This document shows, one piece after another, positions 1 to 10,549 of a stretch of 64,000 nt of DNA. Where the stretch lies: positions 248,001 through 312,000 of the forward strand of contig NZ_JACJUV010000008.1 of NCBI RefSeq assembly GCF_014218805.1, read 5' to 3'. Every line of letters starts with the position of its first letter. Within the stretch, counting starts at the first letter, position 1. A program made the position numbers and the translations under genes. This stretch comes from Teredinibacter franksiae (GTDB lineage: Bacteria > Pseudomonadota > Gammaproteobacteria > Pseudomonadales > Cellvibrionaceae). The notes beneath the pieces were generated by a model. It ran no database searches and was not told where the DNA came from. It saw only the letters and a program-made list of their open reading frames with translations.

Positions 1-22
1 GTGGCGGCCCTGCGACCGCCAC
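1..22 (-). terminator. Possible terminator hairpin downstream of purL
   Basis: A 7-bp GC-rich inverted repeat (GTGGCGG / CCGCCAC, 8-nt loop) lies just beyond the purL stop codon. It could be the stem of a rho-independent terminator for purL. The T-run that would confirm it would lie left of position 1, outside the window. Confidence 0.35.
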
Positions 23-59
23 TGTTTCTCTCCTAGCTTGAGGCAATACCGTACGCCTC

Positions 60-3000
60 CTAATCCACAAACACCCGAGCATTACGGAACAATCGCATCC
101 AAGCGCTATCCTCGCCCCAATCTTCTGGGTGCCAAGAGTTACACACCGTTCGGAATATACGTTCGGGGTGCGGCATCATAATCGTTGCGCGGCCATCGAC
201 TGAGGTAAGGCCCGTTATACCCAACGGCGAGCCATTCGGATTTGCGGGGTAATCTTCAGTAACGGCTATTTCGTTATCAACAAAGCGCATGGCAATAGCG
301 TCACTTGTTTCACAGCTAAGCTTGGCCGTGTTACCGGAAAACTCCGCACGCCCCTCGCCGTGTGCGACAGCGACAGGCATGTGGCTTCCGGCCATACCCG
401 CCAATAAAACCGAAGCGGTTTCTTGAATTTGAACAAGGCTAAACCGCGCCTCGAACTGCTCAGAAAGGTTGCGCACAAAGTGAGGCCACTGTTCTGCACC
501 GGGAATTAATGACTTTAGATTAGACATCATCTGACAGCCATTACAGACACCCAGACTAAAGGTGTCGCTTCTGTGGAAAAAACCCTCAAACTGCTCGCGC
601 GCGCGCGGGTTAAACAGAATTGTTTTTGCCCACCCTTCACCCGCTCCAAGTACATCGCCGTAGGAGAATCCGCCGCAGGCGGCTATGCCTTTAAATTGAT
701 CTAGCGAAATACGACCGGCAAGAATATCGCTCATATGCACATCAATGGCAGAGAAACCGGCTCGATCAAAAGAGGCGGCCATTTCCAAATGACTGTTCAC
801 GCCCTGCTCTCGTAATATGGCAACCTTAGGGCGCACACCCGTACTGATGTAAGGTGCGGCAATATCAGCAGCTGGATCGTAGCTTAACTTGGCACTCAAA
901 CCCGGATTCGGTTTAGCGATGAGTGCAAATTCCTGATCAGCACAGTCTGGGTTGTCACGCCGTTTCTGAACGTGATAACTAGTTTTAGTCCAAAGCTCCT
1001 GCAGCTGAGCACGCGCGGCGGTATAGATTTCACTGCCCTGATTATTAATGCTGAGCGTTTCATCAGCCGTAACACTACCAATATTGGACACCATACCGGC
1101 TAGCCCTGCATCGGCAAAAATTTGCATAACCGCAGATACTTTGTCGACAGCGACTTGAACAACCCCCCCCAGCTCTTCGTTAAACAGGACTGCATGGCTA
1201 TCTTCACCCAGTGGGGTAAGGTCTATATTTAAACCACTGCGGCCCGCAAAGCTCATTTCTGCCAAGGCTGCAAACAGTCCACCATCGGATCGATCGTGAT
1301 ACGCTAGCAACAATTCATTCTGCAAACACAACTGCATAGCATTAAAAAACGCCTTTAGCTGCTCGGCACTGTCGGCGTCTGCCGGGGTCTGCCCAATTTG
1401 GTTGTACACCTGCGCAAATATAGACGCGCCTAAACGGTTCTTACCCTGCCCCAAATCGATACAAATGATGGCACTATCAACGTTGGTTTTTAATTCTGGC
1501 GTTACCGTTTTACGCACATCCAGCACCGGCGTAAACGCCGTGATAATTAATGACAAAGGTGATGTTACCGCTTTATCTTCACCCTTCTCACCCTGCCAAG
1601 CCGTACGCATAGACATGGAATCTTTACCAACCGGTATGGTGATACCCAGCGCCGGACAAAAGTCCATGCCAACCGTTTCTACGGTGCGATAGAGTTTTTC
1701 ATCTTCACCCGGATGGCCAGCGGCACACATCCAGTTAGCTGAGAGACGAATATCGCTGATCTTTTCTATGCGTGTTGCGGCAATATTGGTAATCGCTTCG
1801 GCTACAGCCATTCGCCCAGACGCAGGCCCATCGAGTAAAGCCGTCGGCGTTCGTTCTCCAAGGCTCATGGCTTCGCCGGCATAACTGTCGAAAGACACCG
1901 TAGTCACCGCACAGTCGGCTACCGGTACCTGCCAGGGCCCAACCATTTGATCACGCACGACCTGCCCGGTAACCGAGCGATCGCCGATGGTAATCAAGAA
2001 TTGCTTACTGGCAACACTCGGGTGCTGAATAATACGCTCTGCGGCTTCACCAAGCGAAATAGCACTGTAATCGAATGCTTTGGCCTGCAGCGCTTTCTTA
2101 TCGGCCGTGCGATGCATTTTGGGTGGCTTGCCAAACAATACATTCATCGGCAGATCAACAGGTTTAGCGTCAAAGTGCTTATCGTTAACAATCAGTATTT
2201 TTTCGTCCAGAGCTTCACCCACTACGGCATAGGGGCAGCGTTCGCGCTTACAAATAGCTTCAAAAATAGGTAGCTGATCGGGCGGTACCGCCATTACGTA
2301 GCGTTCCTGAGATTCATTACACCAGATTTCTAACGGCGACATACCGGGTTCGTCGTTGGGTACGTTACGCAACTCAAAGCGCGCCCCACAGCCGCCATCT
2401 TTCGCTAATTCCGGGAAAGCATTAGAAAGACCACCTGCACCCACATCGTGAATAAAGGCGATAGGGTTTTGCTTGCCCAACTGCCAACACTGGTCAATAA
2501 CTTCCTGGCAGCGTCGCTCCATTTCGGGGTTTTGACGCTGAACAGAAGCAAAATCTAAATTTTCAGAGGACGAGCCAGATGTCATAGATGACGCAGCACC
2601 GCCGCCAAGGCCAATTAACATAGCCGGGCCACCGAGTACGATTAGCTGCGTACCTGCGGAATATGTCGTTTGCGCAATATGCTCTTCCTTTATATTGCCG
2701 TAGCCACCGGCCAGCATAATGGGCTTGTGGTAACCGCGGTGCTCGCCGTCAAAATCTTCTTCAAACGTACGGAAATAACCACAAATATTAGGGCGGCCAA
2801 ATTCGTTATTGAAAGCTGCCCCACCAATTGGACCTTCGCTGATGATGTCCAACGCGGAAACAATGCGGCCGGGTATACCGTAATCGCTCTCCCACGGCAG
2901 GTTGTAGCCCGGTATCTGTAAATTCGACACGGTAAAACCGGTAAGCCCTACTTTTGGCTTAGACCCCTTACCTACCGCGCCTTCATCTCGTATTTCACCA

Positions 3001-3965
3001 CCGGAACCGGTTCCCGCACCCGGAAAAGGCGCAATTGCAGTGGGGTGGTTATGGGTTTCAACCTTCATAAGCAAGTGAATAGGCTCTTCATGATAAGCAT
3101 ATTCACGAGAATCGGGATCGGGGTAAAAGCGACCACCAACCGTACCTTCTATAACCGACGCGTTGTCGGCATAGGCGGAAAGCACACCTTCGCCACCCTG
3201 CTCATAGGTATTTTTAATCATTTTGAACAAAGAGTGAGACTTTTCCTCTCCATCGATTGTCCAGCTGGCGTTAAAAATCTTATGACGACAGTGCTCTGAG
3301 TTGGCCTGGGCGAACATCATCAGCTCTATATCTACCGGGTTCCGCTGTAATTCGGTAAAGGACTCGGCTAGATAGTCAATCTCATCTTCGGCAAGCGCCA
3401 GCCCCAACTCTGTGTTGGCTAGCACCAGAGCCGCACGGCCACAGCCAAGCACATCAACCTCTTTGGCTGGCCTTGGCTCATTGCGCTCAAACAATACAGA
3501 AGCAGCCTGCAAACCCGGCAATACCTGCTCTACCATACGGTCGTGCAGTTGCGGAATCACTGTACCTGGCGGTACGCCACCGTCTATAACGTAGGCCACT
3601 CCGCGCTCTATTCGTTTTACATCAACTAAACCCGCATTGTGGGCAATATCCGTTGCTTTTGACGACCACGGTGATATCGTGCCGGCGCGCGGTACCACCA
3701 CGGCCAAAAATGAACCACTTGGCCCGGATTGTGCAATAACCTCCTCCGAACTCAGGCCCTTATCTTCGACAGAAGACTTTGGCCCATATTCAAGCAGCTT
3801 TTGCAAAACAGCCATTTGTTGCGTAGACAAATCGCTGTCTATGTCGACAAAGTGGACATAAAACGCACTAATCCGGTTAACACCGGGGTGAATTGTTTGA
3901 ATCTGGTTTTGCAATTTATTGATGCGAAAGTCAGATAGAGCGGGAGCGCCACAAAGGGTCAACAT
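60..3965 (-). CDS. purL: Phosphoribosylformylglycinamidine synthase PurL
   Basis: Cytosolic enzyme of de novo purine synthesis: it converts FGAR, glutamine and ATP to FGAM. The 1301-residue length is that of the large single-chain form used by gammaproteobacteria. In order it has an N-terminal PurS-like part, a linker (about residue 170 on), two AIR-synthase-type ATP-binding halves ([15 protein letters not shown] near 220 and [19 protein letters not shown] near 300 in the first half), and a C-terminal class I glutamine amidotransferase domain. That last domain shows the nucleophile Cys in [10 protein letters not shown] and the HPERIFR motif near the end. The ATG start gives a normal N-terminus ([13 protein letters not shown]). 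It stands alone, divergent from mltF across a 439-bp gap. Confidence 0.97.
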   Translation of the reverse strand: MLTLCGAPALSDFRINKLQNQIQTIHPGVNRISAFYVHFVDIDSDLSTQQMAVLQKLLEYGPKSSVEDKGLSSEEVIAQSGPSGSFLAVVVPRAGTISPWSSKATDIAHNAGLVDVKRIERGVAYVIDGGVPPGTVIPQLHDRMVEQVLPGLQAASVLFERNEPRPAKEVDVLGCGRAALVLANTELGLALAEDEIDYLAESFTELQRNPVDIELMMFAQANSEHCRHKIFNASWTIDGEEKSHSLFKMIKNTYEQGGEGVLSAYADNASVIEGTVGGRFYPDPDSREYAYHEEPIHLLMKVETHNHPTAIAPFPGAGTGSGGEIRDEGAVGKGSKPKVGLTGFTVSNLQIPGYNLPWESDYGIPGRIVSALDIISEGPIGGAAFNNEFGRPNICGYFRTFEEDFDGEHRGYHKPIMLAGGYGNIKEEHIAQTTYSAGTQLIVLGGPAMLIGLGGGAASSMTSGSSSENLDFASVQRQNPEMERRCQEVIDQCWQLGKQNPIAFIHDVGAGGLSNAFPELAKDGGCGARFELRNVPNDEPGMSPLEIWCNESQERYVMAVPPDQLPIFEAICKRERCPYAVVGEALDEKILIVNDKHFDAKPVDLPMNVLFGKPPKMHRTADKKALQAKAFDYSAISLGEAAERIIQHPSVASKQFLITIGDRSVTGQVVRDQMVGPWQVPVADCAVTTVSFDSYAGEAMSLGERTPTALLDGPASGRMAVAEAITNIAATRIEKISDIRLSANWMCAAGHPGEDEKLYRTVETVGMDFCPALGITIPVGKDSMSMRTAWQGEKGEDKAVTSPLSLIITAFTPVLDVRKTVTPELKTNVDSAIICIDLGQGKNRLGASIFAQVYNQIGQTPADADSAEQLKAFFNAMQLCLQNELLLAYHDRSDGGLFAALAEMSFAGRSGLNIDLTPLGEDSHAVLFNEELGGVVQVAVDKVSAVMQIFADAGLAGMVSNIGSVTADETLSINNQGSEIYTAARAQLQELWTKTSYHVQKRRDNPDCADQEFALIAKPNPGLSAKLSYDPAADIAAPYISTGVRPKVAILREQGVNSHLEMAASFDRAGFSAIDVHMSDILAGRISLDQFKGIAACGGFSYGDVLGAGEGWAKTILFNPRAREQFEGFFHRSDTFSLGVCNGCQMMSNLKSLIPGAEQWPHFVRNLSEQFEARFSLVQIQETASVLLAGMAGSHMPVAVAHGEGRAEFSGNTAKLSCETSDAIAMRFVDNEIAVTEDYPANPNGSPLGITGLTSVDGRATIMMPHPERIFRTVCNSWHPEDWGEDSAWMRLFRNARVFVD

Positions 3966-4404
3966 CTTAGGCTCAGGCCTCGTTCAGGTTGGTGATCAGA
4001 TAATAGATGGGTGTCGAAAAAGGTGAGCATTGTACTTTATTCGACATTTATTAGGGAGTGCCAGAATGCATTCACGCAAACAACCGAAGTAAAAACGCTG
4101 CACATAACTGCAAAGTAAGTCGACACTTATAGCGTAAAAACGCACCAAAAATTTTAGTTTTTTAAATATTTAGAACGAACGGTTCTGGCGTTTAAATGTT
4201 CATCATCGGGATTGATGAACTAAACTAGATAAAACCGCTTTACACGAAAGCTGTTTGAAAAACAAGCTAGTTACTCACAGTTCATACGTGTAAAATTGAA
4301 TACTTATTAATCACAGCAAAGTGCGCTTATAACCAGATACAAAAAAAATGCGCGCTTTAAAACGGATTTTGGGGTCGTTTAAAACCGGAGTTTATTAAAT
4401 TTTT
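3966..4404. other. Intergenic region between purL and mltF, with inverted repeats
   Basis: This 439-bp AT-rich gap separates divergent purL and mltF and must hold both promoters. No gene is seen. Two inverted repeats stand out: GTTCATCA / TGATGAAC at 4198-4220 with a 7-nt spacer, and AGAAC / GTTCT around 4172-4186. Either could be an operator, but neither matches a site I can name. Confidence 0.4.
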
Positions 4405-5928
4405 ATGTCTAACATGAAAGAAATAACATACAAGCTGGTTACAAAGCTGCTGCACAGTGTAGTGGTGCTTTCCGTTATAACTGTGCTTTGCGTTAGCCAA
4501 GTTTCCAGCCGCATACCGACTACGCTCGAGTCTATTCAAGACGCGGGTAAGCTAGTGGTTATTTCCCGCAATGGCCCCACAACCTATTACGAAGGGCCGA
4601 ATGGCCTTACCGGTTTCGAATACCACATAGCAAAGAAGTTCGCCAAACACCTCGGTGTAAAGCTGGAAATTCGTGAAACAGAAAACCTAGGCGTTATGCT
4701 CGACTCCATTGGCACAAAAGCGGGGCACCTGGCTGCCGCTGGCCTTACTATTACCGAGACGCGCAAACAGAAAGTGCTGTTTAGCGAACCCTACTTACAA
4801 ATCACGCAACAAGTTATCTATCACCAAAAAGAGCAGCGCCCCGAAAGCGTAGCCGACCTGGAAAACAAAACCATACTGGTTATAGGTAATAGCTCCCATG
4901 CCGAGCGTTTGCGTGAACTTAAACGTGACTACCCCAACCTGCACTGGCAGGAACGCCACGACATTGAAATGCTCGACCTTATGGAAATGGTCCACGAGCG
5001 CGAAATTGATTTCGCCGTCATAGACTCAAACGCACACAGTATAAATAGCAATTTGTATCCGGATGCGCAGGTGGCATTCGATATTAGTACACCACAGGAT
5101 CTGGCGTGGGCCTTCCCCGACCAAAGCGACGACAGCCTATTTCTCGAAGCCCAAAAGTTTTTCCAAAGCATCAAACAGAAAGGTGTTATCGATGATGCGC
5201 TAGAAACCTATTACGGCCACCTTGGCGAAATCAATTACGGTGGTGCAGTGCTGTTTGCCAACCGTTTAGAAACACGTTTGCCTAAGTGGGAAACCCTGCT
5301 TCGCGAAGCCGCAGCCGAAAACAATCTTGATTGGCAGTTATTAGCCGCACTCAGTTACCAAGAGTCGCATTGGAACCCCAAAGCCAAATCACCTACCGGC
5401 GTGCGCGGTTTTATGATGTTGACACGTGATACCGCCAAATTTGTGGGCATTAAAAATCGTTTAGACCCGAAGCAAAGCATTAGTGGCGGAGCCAAATATT
5501 TTAAATCCATATACGGCCGCATTCCCGAGCGCATAATGGACCCAGACAGAACTTGGCTCGCCATGGCAGCCTATAACGTTGGACTAGGGCACCTAGAAGA
5601 TGCTCGTATATTGACCGCACAACACGGCGGCGACCCCGACAAGTGGACTGATGTTCGAGAAGCACTGCCTTTATTGGCCAAGCGCAAATATTACAAGCAG
5701 ACCAAACATGGCTACGCGCGTGGCTGGGAGCCAGTAGAATACGTAAAAAATATTCGTAACTTCCAAACGATTATTGCTTGGAATGAAGTTAAGAAAGAGC
5801 GCGACACCCAGCTCGCCGCCAATGACACGAAGCATAATGAATTTGAAAGCTTCAGCCCGGTAATGAGCGAAGCGGTAAAAAATGCTGTAGGTGCCTTTGA
5901 CACCCCTAGCGATACCTCGTCGCTCTAA
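4405..5928 (+). CDS. mltF: Membrane-bound lytic murein transglycosylase F
   Basis: Outer-membrane-associated lytic transglycosylase that cleaves peptidoglycan glycan strands with formation of 1,6-anhydro-MurNAc ends. The 507-residue protein has an N-terminal hydrophobic segment (about residues 10-33), then a periplasmic substrate-binding protein type 3 domain (about 40-270), then a C-terminal SLT domain (about 295-450). The SLT domain shows the catalytic Glu in ALSYQESHWNP and later motifs such as GVRGFMML and AMAAYNVGLGHLEDA. This order defines MltF. An ATG four codons downstream (4417) is an alternative start; no strong ribosome binding site separates the two. The substrate-binding domain probably regulates the catalytic domain, as known for the family. 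Confidence 0.95.
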   Translation: MSNMKEITYKLVTKLLHSVVVLSVITVLCVSQVSSRIPTTLESIQDAGKLVVISRNGPTTYYEGPNGLTGFEYHIAKKFAKHLGVKLEIRETENLGVMLDSIGTKAGHLAAAGLTITETRKQKVLFSEPYLQITQQVIYHQKEQRPESVADLENKTILVIGNSSHAERLRELKRDYPNLHWQERHDIEMLDLMEMVHEREIDFAVIDSNAHSINSNLYPDAQVAFDISTPQDLAWAFPDQSDDSLFLEAQKFFQSIKQKGVIDDALETYYGHLGEINYGGAVLFANRLETRLPKWETLLREAAAENNLDWQLLAALSYQESHWNPKAKSPTGVRGFMMLTRDTAKFVGIKNRLDPKQSISGGAKYFKSIYGRIPERIMDPDRTWLAMAAYNVGLGHLEDARILTAQHGGDPDKWTDVREALPLLAKRKYYKQTKHGYARGWEPVEYVKNIRNFQTIIAWNEVKKERDTQLAANDTKHNEFESFSPVMSEAVKNAVGAFDTPSDTSSL

Positions 5929-5973
5929 TAGCCGGGTATTTCTGGGTGACACCCCCAACGTTGATAGGTGATC

Positions 5974-6000
5974 AGAAAAAGGGACTAGTCGCTTTTTTTT
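5974..6000 (+). terminator. Possible terminator after mltF
   Basis: An imperfect palindrome centred on GACTAGTC is flanked by an A-run on the left and eight T residues on the right, between convergent mltF and tadA. It overlaps the tadA stop codon. It could work in either direction, but the stem has a mismatch. Confidence 0.4.
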
Positions 6001-6482
6001 GTATTCGCTTTTAAGCTTTTACGCCCTTCCCGTCTGCGCGCAAAGAATTCCGTCATTAGACTTGAGCATTCGTCCTCACACACACCTCCTTCCCATTTAA
6101 TTGAGTGGTTGTAAAAACCCGCGTGGAGAATGCAGTTGTTACTGGCCAAAACACCCGCTTTTGGCTCCGCAGCACCAAATACAACGCGTGTTACACGCGC
6201 ATGTATTAGCGCGCCAAGGCACATTGTGCACGGTTCAATGGTGACATACAGTACCGTACCGGGGAGACGATAGTTTTTGTCGTGTTGCGCAGCATTCCTT
6301 AAAGCACAGATTTCCGCATGCCCCGTTGGATCGCAACTGGATATAGGCTGATTCCAACCTTCGCCCAGCACTTCACCCTCTCTAACCACAATAGCACCCA
6401 CCGGCACCTCGTTTAATTCGGCCGCTTTTTTGGCTAAGAGCAATGCCTTTTGCATCCAAATAATGTCGTTAGGAGTTGGCAT
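5985..6482 (-). CDS. tadA: tRNA-specific adenosine deaminase TadA
   Basis: Converts adenosine-34 to inosine in the anticodon of tRNA-Arg(ACG), allowing it to read three Arg codons. The 165-residue protein is a single cytidine/deoxycytidylate deaminase fold. It carries the zinc ligands and catalytic Glu in GHAEICAL and the second zinc motif PCTMCLGA. Length and motifs are as in E. coli TadA. It is convergent with mltF and separated by about 60 bp from the rlmA-DUF1653 pair on the same strand. Confidence 0.96.
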   Translation of the reverse strand: MPTPNDIIWMQKALLLAKKAAELNEVPVGAIVVREGEVLGEGWNQPISSCDPTGHAEICALRNAAQHDKNYRLPGTVLYVTIEPCTMCLGALIHARVTRVVFGAAEPKAGVLASNNCILHAGFYNHSIKWEGGVCEDECSSLMTEFFARRREGRKSLKANTKKSD

Positions 6483-6544
6483 AACGTTTAGGATTCTTCG
6501 ATAATGTTACGGATGTATTTGGCCATTCTCAGAGGCCCCCCTAA

Positions 6545-7429
6545 TTACCACCAATTATGTGTTCGTGATTTAGCCAGCACTTGCACATCAAAATCTATTT
6601 CAACTTCCAGTGCATTTTTTTGTAATAGCTGCTCTTTTGCCTCACGATCCCCATGCCAATTGAGCGGTGTCATCGTGAGCAAACTTCCAATAGCGGTAGC
6701 ACTCGGTAATTGGATTTTGAATGCCGTGCTATAACGCGCAATAAGTTTGAGCTGCGGTTCAATTTCAGTACGCTGGTGAAGTCGAACGTCCCCATATAAT
6801 GCCTGTTTTATTTCATATAGGTGACGAGGCCCTGGCTGTACACGAACCAAAAGCCCTTGCGCGGACAGAACACGCTGCACCTCAGTTAAATCCATGGGAG
6901 CAAAAACGTTCAAACACAGATCTAGCTTTTCCGCCACCAAGGGTAGGTGAAGATTACTCGCAACGGCATAGTGAAAATACTGGGCAGACTTCTCGCTCGC
7001 TTCTTTCTGCATGCTATTCGCCGACGCTGATGCTCGGCGCACGGCATCCTTAGAAATATCTACACCGAAATAATGCTGCACCGGAGCGTTTTGTTTCCGG
7101 CCTAGAGCTTGGGCAAAATTTTCTAGGTAATAGCCTTCGCCACAACCAAGGTCTAACATAGAAAAACCGGTACCACTAAAAGAGACATGCTCTTCAGCAA
7201 TTTCAGCCAAACGGTTTACCAAAGGCTGATAGTAGCCTGCCCGCAAAAAATCTCGTCGAGCAACGATCATCGCATCACTGTCACCGGGCTGTAAGCTATT
7301 CTTTTGATTGGCGAGCAACAAATTGTAATAACCCTGCTTCGCCCTATCGTAACAATGATTGTTAACGCAACTTAGGCTCACGCCCTGTTCAACTAGGGGT
7401 TCTTTACATTTAGGGCAGCTCCAGATCAT
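6545..7429 (-). CDS. rlmA: 23S rRNA (guanine-745-N1)-methyltransferase RlmA
   Basis: SAM-dependent methyltransferase that modifies G745 in helix 35 of 23S rRNA. The 294-residue protein starts with a zinc ribbon (CPKCKEPL, then CVNNHCYDRAKQGYYNLL) typical of the RlmA family. A Rossmann methyltransferase domain follows, with the SAM-binding motif MLDLGCGEGYY near residue 100. The start overlaps the stop of the upstream DUF1653 gene by 4 bp, so the two are probably translationally coupled. The zinc ribbon plus the AKQGYYNLL stretch separates it from other class I methyltransferases. Confidence 0.92.
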   Translation of the reverse strand: MIWSCPKCKEPLVEQGVSLSCVNNHCYDRAKQGYYNLLLANQKNSLQPGDSDAMIVARRDFLRAGYYQPLVNRLAEIAEEHVSFSGTGFSMLDLGCGEGYYLENFAQALGRKQNAPVQHYFGVDISKDAVRRASASANSMQKEASEKSAQYFHYAVASNLHLPLVAEKLDLCLNVFAPMDLTEVQRVLSAQGLLVRVQPGPRHLYEIKQALYGDVRLHQRTEIEPQLKLIARYSTAFKIQLPSATAIGSLLTMTPLNWHGDREAKEQLLQKNALEVEIDFDVQVLAKSRTHNWW

Positions 7430-7686
7430 GACAGGCCGCCATCATCTGCACTGCGTATAAACTCGAATCGAGGCACCTGGGTTACGCCGCCCTCCGTCGT
7501 GATATCGACCCTATCCATGAACATTGGCAGCGGCCTAACAGACAGTCCAAAATCACCGTACAAATAACGGTACACCACGAGAAGCTCATTGGTTTCTGTG
7601 TGGCTGGCAATTTCGTAAACACGGTACTCATTACCTTTGTAGTGGCGATAGATGCCGGGCTTTATCTTTTGTGTTGCTGAAGACAT
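7426..7686 (-). CDS. DUF1653 domain protein
   Basis: An 86-residue cytosolic protein made up almost entirely of a DUF1653 domain: PGIYRHYKGNEYRVYEIA, then a conserved VVYRYLYGD and a C-terminal RFEFI. The family has an SH3-like beta fold by general knowledge and no established function. It overlaps rlmA by 4 bp and is likely cotranscribed with it. Whether it contributes to rRNA modification is unknown. Confidence 0.85.
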   Translation of the reverse strand: MSSATQKIKPGIYRHYKGNEYRVYEIASHTETNELLVVYRYLYGDFGLSVRPLPMFMDRVDITTEGGVTQVPRFEFIRSADDGGLS

Positions 7687-7835
7687 TGAATTCGCTCTTC
7701 TACCTTCTAGAATTGAGATTAGCTCACCAAACGACTAACATACGCGCCGCAGGTCGCGAGCGCATATTGCCCCGCCCAAACAAATTGAACAAGCCCCACC
7801 CATAAACTTAACCCGCAACCGACAAAAATTAGTAG

Positions 7836-8366
7836 ATGAACACTTCTGGACGTGCCCAAATTGGTCTTTTTTATGGCAGTTCCACCTGCTATACCGAGAT
7901 AGTCGGCGAAAAAATTCGCGCCCAAATCGGCGAAGCCAACGTTGATATTTTCAATATCAGCGACGAACCCATTGCGACGGCACTCTACTACGACTTATTA
8001 ATAATGGGCATCCCCACGTGGGACTACGGCGAACTTCAGGAAGACTGGGAAGAAATTTGGGATGAGCTAGACGAGCTCGATTTTAGCGGTAAGGTTGTCG
8101 CGCTTTACGGATTAGGCGACCAAGTGGGCTATCCAGAATGGTTTCTTGATGCTATGGGTTATCTACACCATAAGCTAGTAAAGCTGGGGGCTCAGCTCGT
8201 TGGCTACTGGCCAAGCAAGGGGTACGAATTTGAGGCCAGTAAAGCACTCACAGATGACGAGCAATTCTTTGTAGGCTTAGCGCTTGATGAAGAAAATGAA
8301 TTTGCTGAAACAGACACCCGCATTGCCGCGTGGTGTGATCAAGTGCTCGCGGAATTTGGGCAATGA
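7836..8366 (+). CDS. fldB: Flavodoxin FldB
   Basis: Small FMN electron carrier of the long-chain flavodoxin type. The 176-residue protein has the phosphate-binding loop LFYGSSTCYTE at the N-terminus and the aromatic FMN-stacking loops GIPTWDYGELQEDWEE and YGLGDQVGYPEWFLDA. It ends with a C-terminal stretch (FVGLALDEENE...IAAWCDQVL) that closely resembles E. coli FldB rather than FldA. Its stop codon overlaps the mnmC start (ATGA), so the two genes are coupled. A role as reductant for a neighbouring enzyme, such as the FAD-dependent MnmC, is only an inference from position. Confidence 0.92.
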   Translation: MNTSGRAQIGLFYGSSTCYTEIVGEKIRAQIGEANVDIFNISDEPIATALYYDLLIMGIPTWDYGELQEDWEEIWDELDELDFSGKVVALYGLGDQVGYPEWFLDAMGYLHHKLVKLGAQLVGYWPSKGYEFEASKALTDDEQFFVGLALDEENEFAETDTRIAAWCDQVLAEFGQ

Positions 8367-10519
8367 ACAAAGCGCGGCCAGCTAAAAACCCAACAACTTG
8401 CCCTGCCGATATTACTTGGAATGAGAACAGCCAGCCTATTTCCACACAATTCGATGATGTGTATTTCTCTACAACAGACGGGCTAAAAGAAACAGAATTT
8501 GTGTTTTTACAGCACAACAACTTACCCCAGCGCTGGCAAACCCCAACGTCGAACAACCATTTCACTGTTGCCGAAACAGGGTTTGGTACCGGCCTCAACT
8601 TTCTTGTAACTTGGTACAACTGGCAAAAACAAACACCGCAAAATACAGCCGACGGTCCCGCACGCCTACACTTCATTTCCGTGGAAAAGTACCCGTTACT
8701 GCGTGCTGACCTAGCCCGAGCCTTAGCGCTATGGCCAGAGTTTGCTGCCCTCAGCGAGCAACTGTTATCGCAATACCCACCGCAGCCCATTGAAGGCACT
8801 TTTCGGCTTACGTTCGACGATGGCAAAGTATTACTAACACTCATATTCAGCGATGCCGAAAACGGCCTTACACAAATAGCGCCCTGCTCTACGCTGGCCC
8901 GTCACGCAGGGGCCGAGTACACTCTGGGCAATGGCCCTCTTGTTGTAGACGCTTGGTTTCTCGACGGTTTTTCACCGGCGAAAAACCCCGAAATGTGGAC
9001 GCCGACGCTATTTCAGTCCATGGCTAAGCTCAGCGGGAAAAACACAACATTTTCGACCTTTACCTCTGCGCGGGTGGTACGCGAGGGTTTAAAGGAGGCG
9101 GGGTTCCATTGCATTAAAGTGTCGGGGTTTGGCCTAAAGCGAGAAATGCTCTACGGCCACTTCCAGCCGGTCAACCACACAGACCAACCCGCTACAACCG
9201 ACAACAGCCAACGCCGCGACGCCGCCCACCACTACTGGCACCTTTGTGCGGCGGCTAGTCACGAACAAAGCTCAACGGCCACCATCAAAAACAAAAATGC
9301 CGCTTCAGCCATTGTGGTTGGCGGAGGCTTGGCTGGCTGCCAGGCAGCACATGCACTGGCCCAACGCGGCATTCGCGTAACCTTGCTTGAAAAAAACAGC
9401 TGTCTTGCAGACGAAGCTTCAGGCAATCGTCAAGGCGCGCTCTACACGCGGCTTTCTCCGCAAGACGACCCCCTCAGCCGCTTTAACTTATCGGCACAAA
9501 TATTTGCTAACAATTTTTACTCCAGCAAAAAAGCACACGGCTCACTGTTCGACCTGTGCGGTGACCAATGTGGCGTAATCCACCTTTGCACCCAGGACAG
9601 GCAAAAAACCTATTACCAGCAACTGGCTAACCGGTTTCAGGTCGATGAACATTTTTGCCAATGGCTCGAGTGTGATGCTGTATCAGAATTAAGCGGCCTG
9701 AAGATAAAGCTACCGGGGTTATTTTTACCACAGGCCGGATGGATCTCTCCCGTAAAGCTGTGCGAACAGCTATGTGCGCACCCGCTGATTGACGTGCTCA
9801 CGAACACCGAGGTTAAAGAACTCAACATTAGCGGTAAAGGTTGGGCGGCGATTGACACACGCGCCAACACAGTTTGCGAAGCAAACTACGCCATTATTGC
9901 GAACGCACATGCGGCACAAAACTTTGAGCAGACCGCTCACCTACAGCTAAAAACCATTCGCGGGCAAGTGAGCCATATTCTTGAGGATTGGCAACCGCTC
10001 TCACAGTTGAAAACGGTGCTTTGCGGCGAAGGGTACATTTCCCCCTCGCAAAACGGTATTCACTGCGCGGGGGCCACGTTTAACTTAAGGGACGCCTCGG
10101 TAGAAATCAGCCAACAAGATCATGACACAAACCTGCATAACCTGAAGCAAATGATCGAGCTACCCAACTCTCCACCACCGCGTAATATTGAAGGGCGCGT
10201 AGGGTTTCGCACCACAACACCCGACTACTTTCCGATTGTCGGCCCCGCGCCCATGGCAGCCCCGATGGAGCAAAACTTCGCCTCACTTCGCCATAGAGCC
10301 AACGCTGTACTCTCGGCGCCAGGTGAGTTCTATCCTGGTTTATACACCTTGCTAGGCCTCGGTTCTCGAGGGCTGGCCTACAGCCCTATCGCAGCCGACT
10401 TACTTGCCAGCTTAGTTTGCTCTGAACCCTTGCCCGTAGACCAAAAGCAATACCGCCAACTGCACCCCGCGCGCTTTCTGATACGCAACCTGATGCGAAA
10501 TAAACCGTCTACACTGTAA
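8363..10519 (+). CDS. mnmC: Bifunctional tRNA (mnm5s2U34) biosynthesis protein MnmC
   Basis: Carries out the last two steps of mnm5s2U34 formation in tRNA wobble positions. The C-terminal FAD oxidase removes the carboxymethyl group, and the N-terminal methyltransferase then adds a methyl group from SAM. The 718-residue length is that of the fused enzyme. The N-terminal half (about 1-260) has the SAM motif VAETGFGTGLNF and the DGFSPAKNPEMW motif of the DUF752 family. The C-terminal half (from about 310) starts with the dinucleotide-binding motif VVGGGLAGCQAA and ends with LGLGSRGLAYSP. It begins inside the fldB stop codon. Confidence 0.95.
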   Translation: MNKARPAKNPTTCPADITWNENSQPISTQFDDVYFSTTDGLKETEFVFLQHNNLPQRWQTPTSNNHFTVAETGFGTGLNFLVTWYNWQKQTPQNTADGPARLHFISVEKYPLLRADLARALALWPEFAALSEQLLSQYPPQPIEGTFRLTFDDGKVLLTLIFSDAENGLTQIAPCSTLARHAGAEYTLGNGPLVVDAWFLDGFSPAKNPEMWTPTLFQSMAKLSGKNTTFSTFTSARVVREGLKEAGFHCIKVSGFGLKREMLYGHFQPVNHTDQPATTDNSQRRDAAHHYWHLCAAASHEQSSTATIKNKNAASAIVVGGGLAGCQAAHALAQRGIRVTLLEKNSCLADEASGNRQGALYTRLSPQDDPLSRFNLSAQIFANNFYSSKKAHGSLFDLCGDQCGVIHLCTQDRQKTYYQQLANRFQVDEHFCQWLECDAVSELSGLKIKLPGLFLPQAGWISPVKLCEQLCAHPLIDVLTNTEVKELNISGKGWAAIDTRANTVCEANYAIIANAHAAQNFEQTAHLQLKTIRGQVSHILEDWQPLSQLKTVLCGEGYISPSQNGIHCAGATFNLRDASVEISQQDHDTNLHNLKQMIELPNSPPPRNIEGRVGFRTTTPDYFPIVGPAPMAAPMEQNFASLRHRANAVLSAPGEFYPGLYTLLGLGSRGLAYSPIAADLLASLVCSEPLPVDQKQYRQLHPARFLIRNLMRNKPSTL

Positions 10520-10549
10520 GAAGAGTTAGACTTTAATGAGGGGAACACC

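Noticed and set aside
7719..7925. 68-codon minus-strand frame with a hydrophobic stretch
   Set aside because: It overlaps the start of fldB on the other strand and has no ribosome binding site; it looks like chance.
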